The position numbers and the translations under genes were made by a program. A stretch of 64,000 bases of DNA from NCBI RefSeq assembly GCF_048128805.1, contig NC_136017.1, positions 2,194,508 through 2,258,507 of the forward strand, in the 5' to 3' direction. The DNA is from Centroberyx gerrardi (Eukaryota > Chordata > Actinopteri > Beryciformes > Berycidae). Shown in pieces: positions 34,818-49,281 of this stretch. Under the pieces are notes generated by a model. The model worked only from the letters and a program-made list of their open reading frames with translations, ran no database searches and was not told the origin of the DNA. Position 1 is the stretch's first letter. Every line of letters begins with the position of its first letter.

Positions 34818-36137
34818 AGCGCTGGATTGATTTTGGTTGTGAAGTCGCTGAACGCCTGATCCCAATATGGATGATTGACGGCCTGCACCCGCCGCCGCTT
34901 TTCCTGGAAGAGGTTTGGTTTGGGTCACAGTCTGAATCTGAGGGTTAAACCGGCTCTGCCAATCCAGTTATATCACCCCACCTCCCCCCCTCCACCCCCC
35001 CTCCACCCCCTCCCCCTCCCATCTGAGGTACCTAATGCACAAACCGTCGCTGTTTGACATCTGCCTGGATTTTAATGCGTGCGTCTCTGTCATATTTTTG
35101 GAAGCGGGGAGCTTACAGCGGCCCGTCGGAGCAGTCTGCCTTGTTTCATGTCACGGCGTCGTGCGACTCCATTCCAGGTCACGGGCGCCCGGGGTTTTTT
35201 CGCATCGTGTCGGCAGAATTATAGCGGCGGCGGGGGGAAAGGGAAAGTCAATTTCACTCGATTTCCAGAGTTGGAAATTAAAGGAGAACTCCACCCTCCA
35301 AAAATACATCATCAACCTGTGATGCTTGATGTATTCCAGGAGTTATTTTGTGATGAAGTGCTGTCATTTACTTTTTTCCCTCAACCCGCCTCGTCTACTT
35401 CTACTACAGCTCGTGATTTCCTACGTTTCCCAGAATGCCTGTTCAAAAACCTAAGAGAAGGGGTATGAACCTTTTGTTTTGGGCGTGTAAATGGCTTGAA
35501 AGTGTGATCATTCATCTGTGGGTGTAGGTGGAGAAAGCGATAGCGATGGCATAATAAGAGCCAGAGAGTGGCTGCATTGCATTCTGGTCTCTCTCCTGCT
35601 CCTGTGGTGGAGAAACTGGTCTCTCTCCTCTTCTACGATGGGTTTCTCCCTGTATGATTGTTGAACGTCTCTCGGTGCAAAATGGCGGCTCTAAAAAGAA
35701 GCCCTCGCTCTTTGATTCTGAGGGACTGACACCAAAACCTGACGTTTACCGCTGAGGTTTTACATCCTGAAACATTTTCTCATATCAAACTCCACTGGAG
35801 CTGCTGGAGATATCTCAACATGACGTCACGTCGTCTACGTTTGGCCAGTTATCTGCTGGAATGAGAAAAATACACCACCAAACAACCAAACGGGCCCAGA
35901 AATGTGAGCCACATCACCAAGAGCTGCTTTGTAACAGTGTTAAAGCGTGTGAGGCTGGGATTTTTCCCCTTTAAGACGGCGAGCGAGAGCGAGAACTAGG
36001 CCGAACATTTCACGGATATCACAGATGCAGTCTGGATAAACCGAACCGCCGGGCTATGATTAGCCACGGCTCGCATCCAACAAGGAGGAACAAGACGCTG
36101 CAGCGGTCTGGGGCCGGCGTCGCTCCACAGGAGAGAG

Positions 36138-36176
<39 letters not shown>

Positions 36177-38373
36177 CTGTGTGACGGTGGACAATAAGCC
36201 GTGGTCGATCCCCCCCAGCTGGTACCGGCCGCCGCCTGGCACCGGCAGGGTCAGGCCCGTTTCCAGACGACCCCGAGGCGACCGGCACGCCTCCCTTGTC
36301 CCTCGTGGGTCGCCCTTACGTCAGACGAGCGGGCCTGCGCTCCTGTCCCGTCTCCTTACTGTTCTCGAATGATGTAAAGAGCAGCAGCAGCAGCAGCAGC
36401 AGCGCAGAGACTCACTGCAGCAAGTCTGAACGCCATGCTGCTCCAACACACACAGCACTGAATATGTAGTGAGATAGTCTGTTGTCTCTGTGTGTAGGGT
36501 GTGTGTAGTCTGTGTCTCGCTCCGTCACTTTATGTGAGGTCTTGTTGTTCTTGTACCAGCTTGTTTGGGATCCTACACAGTTCTGGAAAAGTCTGGAAAT
36601 CTTTGATAAAAGAATTTGGTCATTTCCAGGTCTTTGACACTCTGGAAATCCTCCTAATCTTACAAAAAAAATAATAAGAAGAAGAATACAAAAGAATAAA
36701 AATAAACCCTCTTTGAGTCTATGAATGCTACGTGAAGGCTTAGCTGATGAAGACTCTGATATAGGCTACAGTCAGTTTAACTATTGTTGACAAAATGTAC
36801 TTGTATTGTAATTGTAAGTCGCTTTGGACAGAAACGTCTGCTAAATGACAAAATGTAATGTGAGATTGCAAAAAAAAAGTTTCAAAAATTGTGGAAAAAA
36901 TCTTGTACTGTCCCAATATACATTGGGATACATTTTGTGGTTTTAGACCCCCATCATCTGACATGTTGTCATATTTGTTGCTGTGAAGAATAAATCTGTA
37001 TCTTCATCTTTATCTGTTATCTGGCAGACTATCAGACTGAACAACAACCAAAATCTCCATATCAACAAATTAAGGTCTGGGAAAAGTCTGGAGTTTTCTA
37101 ATTGAAACTGCAGGAACTCTGACTGTTTCATGCAACTTATTTTACTTCCATTTTCTACCATGTTGTCTGTCTTTGTCATTTAGGTTGTTTTTCAGTCCAG
37201 TTTTCTCTCTTTTTTGTTGTTGTTGTTGTGTTTGGTTTCTTTCGTTCGTTTCAAAGTGAGATATCTTCATAAGTGGCTTCTGGATTTCATCTCACTTGCA
37301 CACATGACTAATTTTCACCACTTCTTTGTGTGCTATTGCTGATCTGTTTATCGCTAACACCTCGCTGTTATATCAGCGTACAAATACACCAAACTATAAA
37401 CTATAACTACACAGTGTCAGTGTCTCTAGAAGTTCACACTCATCACACTGCAAATAAATTACAAGTTGTCCGGTGTTTTGATCTTGTTTCCAGACCTATC
37501 AGCTTATTTCATGATATTTTTAGTCAAATTATCTCACTGCACTGGCAGATAATCTTGCTGGTCTCGATAAGTTTCACTTGATTCAAGCCAAAATGACTTC
37601 AAGAAATCATCATAAAACAATGAAGAAAACCTTGAAACTTTTTTGATTTTTTTCTGTCAGTGCAGTAAAAATAGTTTCAAGCTTGATAAGTCTGGATACA
37701 AGATAAAAAAAACCCTTGCCTTGTCAGCTTGTCATTTTTTGCAGCGCAGAGTTAATTTAACATTTTTGATGCAGTTGAAGCGCCGCCCCGGAGCCATATC
37801 AGCTGTACGAGACGACAAACAACGCTCCAATCAAACCAGAATAATTGTCACAGAGAAATTCAACGCTTATATTGACTCAAAATTCGCTGTGTACCCAATT
37901 TCCCCACGGGGATCATTAAAGTTTCATCTAATCTGGACTTGTCCATATAGTCTGTTTGCCAGTTTGTCTCCAAGACTAATTCCTGTACATTTCTTTGGCG
38001 ATTGAAGTGACTCTGCCTCTGAAATCAGGCCAGTGCTTTCCCTCTGCAGCCAGCTGCCATAGCATGCAGACTTCAGTCTATCGTGGATGAGACACAAGCA
38101 AATAAGCAACATGATGAGAAGACCGCTAACCGAGTCGTCGCGCACCATCTGACTAAAGAATCTGTCGAGGCTCCGCGCGTCACATGGCCGCCGCCGCCAC
38201 CGCCGCCGACCCAAATACAAAGACGCTTTTGTCAGAGAGATGTAAACAGAGGAAAGGCCGTGAGGGCGGACTGAAGTGTCTGTTATGGTCCTGAAGGGTT
38301 TCCACTCCATGAATTGTGTTACTTTCACTTTGCTGTCATCCTTTGCTAGTTTTGTGTTCATTAAAGAAGGAAT

Positions 38374-38414
<41 letters not shown>

Positions 38415-41400
38415 CATCTTTCAGGTGACACACCCTCTGGCGGCCATATTGGAGGTCTAAACGTCTCAACAGAATTGAACAGACGGTTAATTTCTGTCTG
38501 TTTCTGACTGAACTGATCATTTCATCACTGATCCATCTGATTGATTTAGTGTTTAGATAATGTCAGCTTGTTAGCTAGCTAACCATAGCATCTGGTCAGC
38601 TAACATCACTGTCTTGTTGTTAACACATCTGATTAGCACACTAGCTAACGTATCTAGTAGCAGCTAGCGTTAGCGTGTTCACATTAACATCAGTGTGTTT
38701 GCCGGCTAGTTAGCTAGCTAACAGTTTGTTCAGGTTAACTGAGCTGACTCTTCTCAAGCTACAACTCAGAGTGTTTTGGAGTAGAGACTAGGGCTAAAGA
38801 CAAGACAGTTTACTGTGTCACAGTAACCAAATCCACCTTATCACACTATTCACTTTTACTGAGAACGTTACTGAATGGATCTACAGCCACACCACAACAA
38901 GCTGACTCAGCTAGCGCTCTGTTTCTAGCTGCTTGTTGTATTCAGACTTTATTTACGCACAGCTAGCTTAACTCTCCAGTGTTCCTCCATGATGGCACCT
39001 GCTGGGGTTGCTCGGAGATTTAAGAAGCAACTGGAAAGACTCTTATGTAAACCTGGATTAAATTCCCTGTGTCGGGGGAACATACGCCCTTCTGAAGTGT
39101 CCTTGAGCAAGACACTGAATCCCTACCAGCTCTTCTGTAGCTGACTCTGACCTCTGACCTCTGACCTCCCTTTTGGGGGAGGGGAAAGAGAAAAGACCCC
39201 TACAAAAATCACATTTTACATAATGGGGCCTTTAACAGATAAGGCCTGTTACGATGCTAATGAACTGGTTAAATAAGCAGAAAAAGGAGATTCATTTAGC
39301 CTGTTATTTTCTAAGATGCTCAAAAATCACACCAGATCTTCAGAACAAAGAGCAATTCTCCACAAAAAACAAGATAAGTGCTCTTAATTTGTGTTTTAGT
39401 GGTCAGAATTCTAGTATTCTCTCTCAGCCAGATTGGAGGGATGCCCAAGCAAAGATATTTTGCAGTTGATATCACAACCCGACTGTGTTAACGCATACTT
39501 TGAAGACCCATTCTAAAACCACTAAGTCAGAATCACTTCAAAGCTTGTTGGGAGAGAACGAGACGACATTTTTTTAAGGGGAAATGAGAGGAGATTTATA
39601 CTGAGATTCACTTTAATCAGCGAGTGTAACTGCGGCAAGCGGGGGGATGAGGGGATGAGACAACAAGCAGCATCTGATTCCTATTAACCTCCATACAGTT
39701 TATCCATTGGCTGCTCAGTATGGTGAAGCCTGGAGAGTGAGACCAGCAAGAGAGACAAGCCTGGAGGAAAGAATATGCTTGAGCGAGGCTGTGTTAACTG
39801 TATACAGGCTGTCTGCAGTTATTACATTATCTCTACCAACCAGTAATCCCTTGAAACAGCCTTACATTTACATTAATTCACCGCTTAATTCATGCAAAAT
39901 CCCCTTAAAATGAATTAAGGGAGTTATTAATGGAGGAGACCCCATCAAAACCTCCTTAAACTCCCCTTAATGTTTGACTCTTTACTTTCTAATTCAATGT
40001 AAAGTTCAGGGAGACAGGAACTTTCCCTTAATAACTCATTAATAACCTGTAAACCTGCACAAAAGACATGAAAGACATGAAGCTGTTATTTTTAATGGTC
40101 TTGAATACAGTTAGCTGTAGTGTTTGAAGTCTTCAGTTCAGTTTTAAAGGTCTTCAAAATGTTTCAGTCTCTCGGCTCGCTGCTTCCCCGGTGAGAAATC
40201 AGCCCGGTCATGCAGACCGAAGGCAAAATCGACCTTATATTTGATTCAAAAAAAGTCTTAGAAAGGCTTAAATTTGACTTGATGAAACCCGGTCGACCCC
40301 AAAGGGCGGAGGACTGTGTTTATTGATTTGAGCGTATCAATAAGCTGGTCGTCTGGGTTCCTGAGGAGAGACAATAACGAATGTAACGAATGAAAAAAGC
40401 GTGTTTAGTGGTAATGAAGTGTTAACTCGTATGAACAACATGTTTTTGTGTGCACACCATGCATAAAAAGTGGGTTTGAATTGCATAGAAAGTGTGCGGA
40501 CAGATATAAAACCATGACACCAACCAAACCCCTTAATTATATCCTTGAAATGTCCTTAATTTCTCCATTACATAGACATTAATTATCCATTAAAAATAAC
40601 AGCTTTAAAAAAGTAAGGTTAGTATCATGGGTTTATAAGGGATTTATTCATGGGTTGATTCACAGAGACACTAGTAATAAAGGGATTTTTCATGCCTTTT
40701 GTGCAGGTTTACAGGGTTATTAAGTGGAAATTAATGGAAAAGTTCTTGTCTCTCTGAATTTTACATTAAATTAGAAAGTAAGGAGTCAAGATTAAGAGGA
40801 GTGTTTAAGGAAGTTTCAATGGGATCTCCACCCTTAATTGATTTTAAGGGGATTTTACATGAATTAAGGGGTGAATGAATGTTATTTTAAGGGATTACTG
40901 GTGCGTAGAGTCACTCCGGCCCGCTTCCTGAGCTGTTTGGGGAGTCTGTGGAGCGACGTCGTCCCTCCAGTCTGAACACTGTGAGCTCCCAACATGTCAC
41001 TTCACTCCGACTAATAATAACACCTGGCATGGCAGCGCTGTCACCAGGTAACGCCTTAACTCGTCTCCTGAGGGTTTTAACCTGGAGAAATATACCATCA
41101 GCAAATCCATCCATGAAGCCTCAACAACAGCCTCAATCAGCTAAATGTCTTTACTTAACTAAATATCAATAATGAAACGAAATAAATCAGAGAAATCAAG
41201 TGTATTCAGCTCATTGTGGTGAAATCAGACTGAAACTCGCTGAAGGAGATAAATTGTGTGAACTTTTTATGAACTTCATGTTAGTTTTGAGCATGAAATA
41301 ATGAAAAAGAAGGTGCAAACTTACCAAAATGGTGGAGTGATATATGTGTCTTGTGCATGAAGTTTACACACAGTGCCATTTTGTGTACTCAATGAAGTAA

Positions 41401-44400
41401 ATCGCCGTCTTGAAATCTATATTTTACTCTCCTGCGGTCACTCCCGGACTCTGTGCTGAAAGTCTCAACATGTATTGAATTTATATTATGTAAACCAGTG
41501 GTTCTCAGGGGGGCTGCGAGATGATTCATGTAATGGGAATAAAAAACATACAGTATTTCTACTATACACATTTATTATTCAGTCTATTTTTGCTTTTTTT
41601 TTCTTGTGAAATACTGAATCGTTTTCAGCCGCTCTGCCTCCTCTGATAGTGAATCACATGAAACAAATAATTCTTTGTTTGAGCTGTTCATCACTCTCCA
41701 AAAAGACTGAAAGAAACACCAAAACTGAAACTTTCCACCAGGAGGTTTCATCTGATTACAAACAGTGTTTTGTAAACAAGATGCAAAATGGTTTTAGGGT
41801 CCCAGATTTGTCCCCCCCAGTTTATGAAAAATATGTACCATTTGGGATCCTATGCATTCAAAAAGCATTTTTCCCTACACACACACTCAAAAATAAACAA
41901 CTTATATTCTGATTATTCATGTTTTTTTGTTCAAATCAAAGCTCCTTGCGGGCCACCCTTGTCCGGCGGGCCCCTCTGTGGGCGGCCCTGCTCTAAACCC
42001 GAGGCCTCCTCACGCTCCTGAATACAGTTAGATACAGCGTTCTAAGTCTTGAATCCACTTTCAGAGGTTTAAAACCCGCCGCAGCTGTTCTCTCGCTGAG
42101 AAATCAGCCTTGTCATGCAGGCCGAATGCAAAATGGGTCTTACATTTAATGCTAACTGGCATCGAAAAGCTCTTAACAAGGCTTAAATTTTCATGTCACG
42201 GTCGATGTGGGGTTATAATCGCCGCCGTAATGTCTTGCCGCAGGAGCTGCAGTTTGAGCGTCTGACTCGGGAGCTGGAGGAGGAGCGGCAGATCGTGGCC
42301 AGCCAGCTGGAGAGGTGCATGCTGGGAACCGAGTCGCCGGGCGGGGACAGTAGCAGGTAGATCCGGCGGCGTGATGAACCCTCTCTGTTTTTCATGTCTG
42401 CATGCTTGCTGCTTGCATTGAAACCAAATGAGGCTCGCTCCAACCCAAAACAACGGATCTCACTGTCTTCCTCGTTGGTAACTGGCTTGGAGAGAGCCAG
42501 GAGCAAAGAAGAAGAGATTGCTGATATACTGAGAGATTAGTTTGGTGTTTTATACAGGATTTAGCACCAAACTGCTGTTGTAAAAAACACATATCTGCAA
42601 AAAACTATGTTTTCCAGGAATGATGAAAGGAATGCTTATAGTCTGACTGATGCCCATGTATTTTTGAAGTGAGACAGTGGGTTTTGATGACTCAGTGCAA
42701 AGTTTCAATTACAGCAACATGTTTGTTTTTTTTACCTAACAGCAGTGATTCAGAAGGTTTCAACACAGGTGTGGTGGCTGGAAAGTCTGGAAAATGACAG
42801 AAAATGAATTTCCAGCTATTGAAACATTTGTGATTTTCTCAAAAATTGTCGTTCTTCTTCTTCAATCCTCAATCCAGTATTTTTGTGCAGTTGCAGGCCC
42901 TGCTGTCAAATCCTATATTGTGATATTTGTTGGCATGAAGAATCATCTTCAGCTGCAGATACAGACATGTAGTTGACAGTCAGATTGTCCTGCCAAGACC
43001 GGCAGACACTGAACACCGACTGAAACCTTCAAACCCACTAAAACCTGGAGTTTATTAATAGAAAATGTGTAGGAACGCTGGATATACAGAGGACTGTTTG
43101 AGACTGTGTGCATGCTGAGTGACACACAGTGCAGCCTGCACGCTTATTCGTTTAAATCAGACTATCTTGTGCCTTTTTATCATGTGTTTTTACACATATT
43201 TCTATTGGATGAATTGCATTAGGGCTGCAGTTATTTGTGTGTAATCGTTCCTCGTGAGAGTTAATAATCGTGGAATATCTGCATGACAGCAATAGTAAAA
43301 CATTTAGTTTCATTTAGTCCGCTCTACTGTAGTTAAAATGTTGATGTAAGATGCAAAAAGAGCAATTTTGTTGCTCAGATCATCAGTCTTGATTAATCAT
43401 CACAATCTAGCAAAATTAATTAGGGCGCTATGGATTTGGACCTTTAATATATTATCTATCTATCTATGTATCATTATTGTTATCACTATGAATGTAATCT
43501 GTTTTCTAGTGTTTTGCCAGTGAGTTCGACAGTGTAACCCAGATAAAACACTGCATGGTTTTGGTTCAGGTTACATAACGTCTGATCCAGGGTCAGGGTT
43601 GATTCACTTTCGATTTTCCCAATTCAAAATGTAAATCAAATTCACATCGTATTGTCAGAGCCTTTCATTCTCAATCATTTCTTTACAGATTGGATGAAAG
43701 AATCTTTTCAGGGCAAAAGATTCCCAGTTTTTTTTTTTCTTTCCACTTTTGAAGGAATTAAACTTCCTGCACTGACTGTAATGTAAAGTCTCAGACCGTG
43801 ACTCTGATCTGATTTACCTCTCCCTCCCTCTCTCCTTCATCCCTCTCTCCTTCCTTTCTTCTTCTTCTCCTCCTCTCCTGAAGCTCATCTGAGAAGTCAT
43901 TTGCATGGAGATCTGCAGGTACGCTTTCTGAAGAAGCCTAACCTTAAATCTTATCCAGATCACATAGAGATGAAACACGTGACACGAGTTTTATTCAGAA
44001 AAGTTAGATATCCGTTTTTGAAAAGATAAGGTTCCCTGTAGACGATTGCTCAAAATTTTCAAAAATATGAGTGATTATATGTTGTAAAATGTAGCCATTT
44101 TGTAAGCAAACGTCTTAAGAAAGCTAATTCTTTCAGCAATACTCAGTAGAGAGATTTATTTTCATGCCAGCAAACATTTTGTCAGAATAACTGCCAATTT
44201 TTTTGCAAATGGTGGATAACTACATTTTGGAATAAAGCTTTTTACATACAAATAAGATGAAATCCAACACATTGTGGCGAGACAGAAAGCGTTATTCGGA
44301 TACAGAAAGCCATTTTAAACACCAAAGGGATGAAATTTGCCAGAATGCGGCGCTGGCCGGTCGAGCAGAACGGTGTTTCCACCTGTGAGGTTGAATTGGA

Positions 44401-47400
44401 GCCATTTGCTATTCTGTCACAGATCCCTCTCCTCTGTTTCCTGCCCCATTCTTCACTGTCTGCTTTCCAATAAAATAATAGCACAGTTATAAAATGCTAT
44501 ATATCCAGGGTTTTTTTTTTGGGGGGGGGGGGATCAATACTTGAATTTTATCATTCAGCACCTCTAAAGTAAAGAGGATCCTGTTTGCAAAGGTGTTATT
44601 ATTCCCATACCGGAATGATACTCTTCAAATATAGCCTATATATACATAAAAGTTATATATAAAGTTATATAAATGTTATCATTGACTGTGTTTTCTGAAA
44701 GAATACACCAAAATTTTGGGTGATTGAATAGCTGATGAGAAGATAGACACCAAAATCCTCCATGTGTTCCTAGTAGATCTTTGGCTCCAGTGCTCCATGC
44801 TAACACTTTAGCATCCACTATGTTGAGTAATAGTAGCTCCATGCTAACACTTTAGCATCCATGTTGTATGCTAAAGTATGTAAACCCCAAAAGTCTGACA
44901 TCTAATGGTAAAAAGCATGCTACTGCAATTTCCATCTGCTATTGGCTGATCTTTGGTGCCAGGTGATGTCACCACCTTTTGTACTCTATAGAAGGTGACA
45001 TCATCACTTGGCGCCAAAGATCAGCCAATAGCAGATGGCAATTTCAGTTAGATGTCAGGCTTTACGCAGATTTGGGTTTGGGGTTTAGTTGCTCTTTAAC
45101 AGATCACCTTTCCTTCGGGCCAGTCTCTCAGAAACCCTCTGTCCTTGCTTCCTGGCAGATGTGTCGGCGGTGGGAGAGTTGCAGGCCGGAGTGCTGGAGG
45201 CGTCCGGGTCTCCTGGTCGTCTCCTGCAGGCGGAGGACGGACTCTACCCGGCCGAACCGGAGCGCGCCTCCCTGCACGATAGTGAGGGTCTGTTAACTAG
45301 CCGTGTGCAGAAGTCCAGTTTCTCATGGTTGAATATTGGCCGTGTGCTGAGATTTACTAAAGCAGAATATGGACAAAAAGAATCACCTAGCCTACATCAC
45401 TTTATGCTTTCTGCAAGACTGATCGGTTGCATATTGTTAGCATGCACAAATGTTGTCATGCTGGTTTGGCTCGGTCCATCTTCCTCGCTTGTAGAAATAG
45501 CCGGAGGCTTTTTGAGATGTTTCAGCATCGTATGACAACTTCCACAAAACTTTCCTTTCTTGAAGTTTTCCCACTGTGGGCTTTAGTGCGGCTTTGATAA
45601 TGACTTAAATGACTCCCAAAACCCTCTAGTGGCCGGTCGATGCCATAGCTCTTACTCAGCTGTTTGAGGTCTATATAGTTAGTTCCACTCTGTTGGAATT
45701 ATTTTAATGTCATATCATTAACATTTGATTGTCAAAATAGTTAGAGAGCCATACAAGGCTTACTTAAGGCACTCTGGGACAGGGGAGGGTCAAGTTAAAA
45801 AACCTTTATTTAAAATTATTGCATAATAAAAAACGCTGAACGGTTTCGACTGTGCAGGCTGTTCGTCCTATCATCACCTATCATCCAAAAGATAAAGTCT
45901 CCTCTTCACTCGATCGCTCCCAACTTTTATTTTTATTTTCAACTTTTATATACCTGGGGAAAGTTGACAACCACAGTCTTCTACTGCTGGACGTTGGGCG
46001 GCTCCAGTGGAGCGGCTGACATCTCGCTCCATCAGCCTTCCTCAGGACTCGTGTTAAAGCACAAAAGAGGCGAAGCTGATGGAGCAGTAAATTGGTGCAG
46101 CTTCTTCTTCTTCTTCTTCGTGGAAAACTTTCCTCTTCGTCTTTCAGATGGTTCTGTGAACAAACAACGGAAAAGGACTTAACAAGATTAGCAAGCAGAC
46201 CTGGGTCAGCGTTTGTATTTCTTACCGTTTGTTTTAATCTGCTTGCTGCACCACATGGGTGGGGTTTGCCGCATCAGGAGATCAGCTGCAAGAAAGTACG
46301 CTAATCTGACTTTTTGAATACTTTCATCCGCTTGTCAAAACTCTCTGTCTCTCATTATATCGTCTTTTGTGGTAAACTCCACCCCTCCGGCATCTCTAGC
46401 AGGTTAAATCAAACCCTGAGAGTTATGTGGAAATCTTTAAAGCAGATTTCCTTTTGGTCTCATTTATATTCCGTACGAAACTACAGTTTGAGAGGTCTGA
46501 TAGTTTAGTGATGTTTAAAAATATCCTCCATGCCTCCTCTTCCTCTTCCTACAGTAGAAAGTAGGCCAACGTTATTGAAGCTGTACTGTATATGCAGATG
46601 GCTCCAAAAAAAGCATATAGGTTTTATGCGTCTATTCATGCATATATGTATGTTTTCATATTGCCTTTTAACAAGTTGAAAGCAAAGTGTGATGATATGC
46701 AAATTATTAAATCAACGACTGATGCAGCAGAGGCAGTTTGATCACACCTCGAACAAGCTGACAAATACACAGCTCTGGAAAAGATTATATATCTATATTT
46801 ATCTGTATTTTTCTGACTCAACTCACTGAGGTATCGATTAGGTATTGATCAAGCATGCCAAGACGCATCAAAGCCGTGATAAAGATCAGCTTTTACTCCA
46901 CCAAATACTGGTTGTTGAACCCTTCCTCAGCGAAGACATTGTTATTTTTATTTTTTTAAATATTTATTTATGGGTATAAAACTTGATTCAATATATAATG
47001 AGATTGTATATTTGGTATTTTTGTTATTTTTCGCAAATAAATGTTCTGAATGAGAATATTTTTGTTTGAAATTACAATTAAATGTGGTCAATAAAGAATA
47101 TAAAGTTAGATAGGTGTCTTAGGGCCATTGCAGGTGAATTTTTTTTGTTTTTTTTTACCGTAGCTGGGGGAGGAGGGTAATATTCTAAGAAAAGTTTCAC
47201 CAGCACAGACAGCCTGAACATGGCATCATGTTTACTTATCTAGATAGTGAAATTAATGAAGTTGGTAGGCTATAATTCAGTTTTTTTTCTCAGAAATTTC
47301 TGACCTCAATCTCAGAAATTCTGGGTTTTTCTCTTGGAATATTACTCCCCCCCTCCCTGCTGTGATAAAAAAGAAAAATCACCTACTAATATGCCGAAGG

Positions 47401-49232
47401 ACACCCATTAACTGTCTTAACTGTCTTATTTTGTTAGATTATTTTTTTTAGGGATAAGAAGGCTCAGCTGACTCTTATCCCCGTCTTCTGTTTCCCAGGT
47501 TCAGCCGGTCACTCGGCCCAGATGACCTCGTATTCAGACAGCGGTTACCAGGACAGCAGCGTCAGTTACTATAGTAACCAGAACGTGGTGCGTTCAGAGC
47601 CGCGGGCGTCGCTGTCCAGAAGCCCCCGAGCCGAGGGACAAGCCTCCGGACAGGTAGGCCCGGTCTCTGCTGGGTTAGGCTGTCCGACAAGAGCAGAGAC
47701 ACGGACAAACACCCAGCAGACTTCCTGCACAGGTCTGGGAAGTCTGGAAACGCATGGAAAAAGAATTTAGTAATTTCTAGGTCTTGATAAGTTTGAAAAT
47801 TGCACTGAAAGTAGGCTAAGGGTCAGGGTTGTTTTGGGCGATTTGGAAGGTTGTGATTAAAATCAGAGTGATATCCAGCTTATCTTTTTAAAGAAATGAC
47901 AATGATGGCATTTGCTCAAACGTAATCATGTATGAAAATGAGAAAGCATCTTGCATATATTCCTACAACCGTGTGACCCCCTCCCCCCCCCTCCTCCCCC
48001 CCCTCCCCCCAGGCGTCGGGCCGAGTCCTGCGCAGGATGGGCTCCCTCCCCTCCAGGAGCCAGTCTCCGGGCGGCGGCACCGCCGGCACCGTCTCTCCGT
48101 CCCGCATCTCCCTGCGCACCTCGCAGGGCAGCACCTACGGCTCGCCCATCCTGTCCGAGCCCAAACCGCTGGCCGCCGTCTTCCCCGGCACCACCATGCC
48201 GCCCTCCTGCCCCTCCCCCTCCTCCCCCACCGACGGCTCCCGCGGCAGCCCGCGACCCGCCGGCACCCAGGCCCCGGGAGGAGGCGGAAACGGCGGAAAC
48301 GGAGGCGGGCGGCCGGGCTCCACCCTCTCCCTGGTGGAGGGGCGGGGCTTGGCGGGCTCGCCGCTGCGCTCGGGGATGACGGCGGTGCCGCAGCACTACG
48401 GCTCCACCCTGCCCCGGCAGAGCCAGCCGCTCGCCTACGGAGCCGATCCGTATGGTCTGTACCAGAGGAGCGCCCTGCCGCGCCCCGACAGCCTCATAGG
48501 TCAGTCTGACGGCCAATCAGGTGGGCTGTTGCTGGGTGGCAGGGGGGGCAGTTTAGTTCAGTTCAGTCCAGTTCAGTTCAGTTCAGTTCAGTTCAGTCCA
48601 GTTCAGTTCAGTTCAGTCTGTCCAGTCCAGTCCAGTCCAGTCCAGTCCAGTCCAGTCCAGTCCAGTCCAGTCCAGTCCAGTTCAGTTCAGTCCAGTCTGT
48701 CCTGTCCAGTCCAGTCCAGTCCAATTCGGTCCAGTCCAGTCCAGTCCAGTTCAGTCCAGTCCAGTTTAGTTCAGTCCAGTTCAAATCTTTATTGTTTATT
48801 GCTTTGCCTCTTTTTTGTTTTGTCTATTTGCTTGTTTTGTTTTATTTTTCTTTTAACATTTTTGTTTTGTGCTCGACTTTCCTTGGGTAACATGAAAGGC
48901 ACTTTTTTAAAATTATTATTATTATTATTAGTAGTATTAGTATTATTATTATATTATTTAAAACATCCTGAAATAAGCTTCCTAAGTGTGGATACAAGAT
49001 GAAATCACCTGCTGAGCTCGTCATGTTCTGCAGTGCGGTTCGCCGACCCTCAAGCTCCGCCTCCTTCACTAATTGGTCGTCGTCCCCGGCAACTTCCTCC
49101 CTGCGTGTCGGCCTCTCTGCTGGAGGATTTGTTGCTGATGCTGCAGCGACAGATTGATCTGTCCATCCTGCCCTCTGTCACTGTACTAAGCCTCACTGAC
49201 CCACATACAGCATGTGATCATCAGCCGCTGTC

Positions 49233-49281
<49 letters not shown>

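Noticed and set aside
37924..38520. 198-codon minus-strand open frame
   Set aside because: It crosses the (GATA)n repeat and shows no domain.
47926..48516. 196-codon open frame on the minus strand
   Set aside because: It is antisense to pkp4 exon 6; GC-rich codons remove stops on the opposite strand. It has no recognisable domain.
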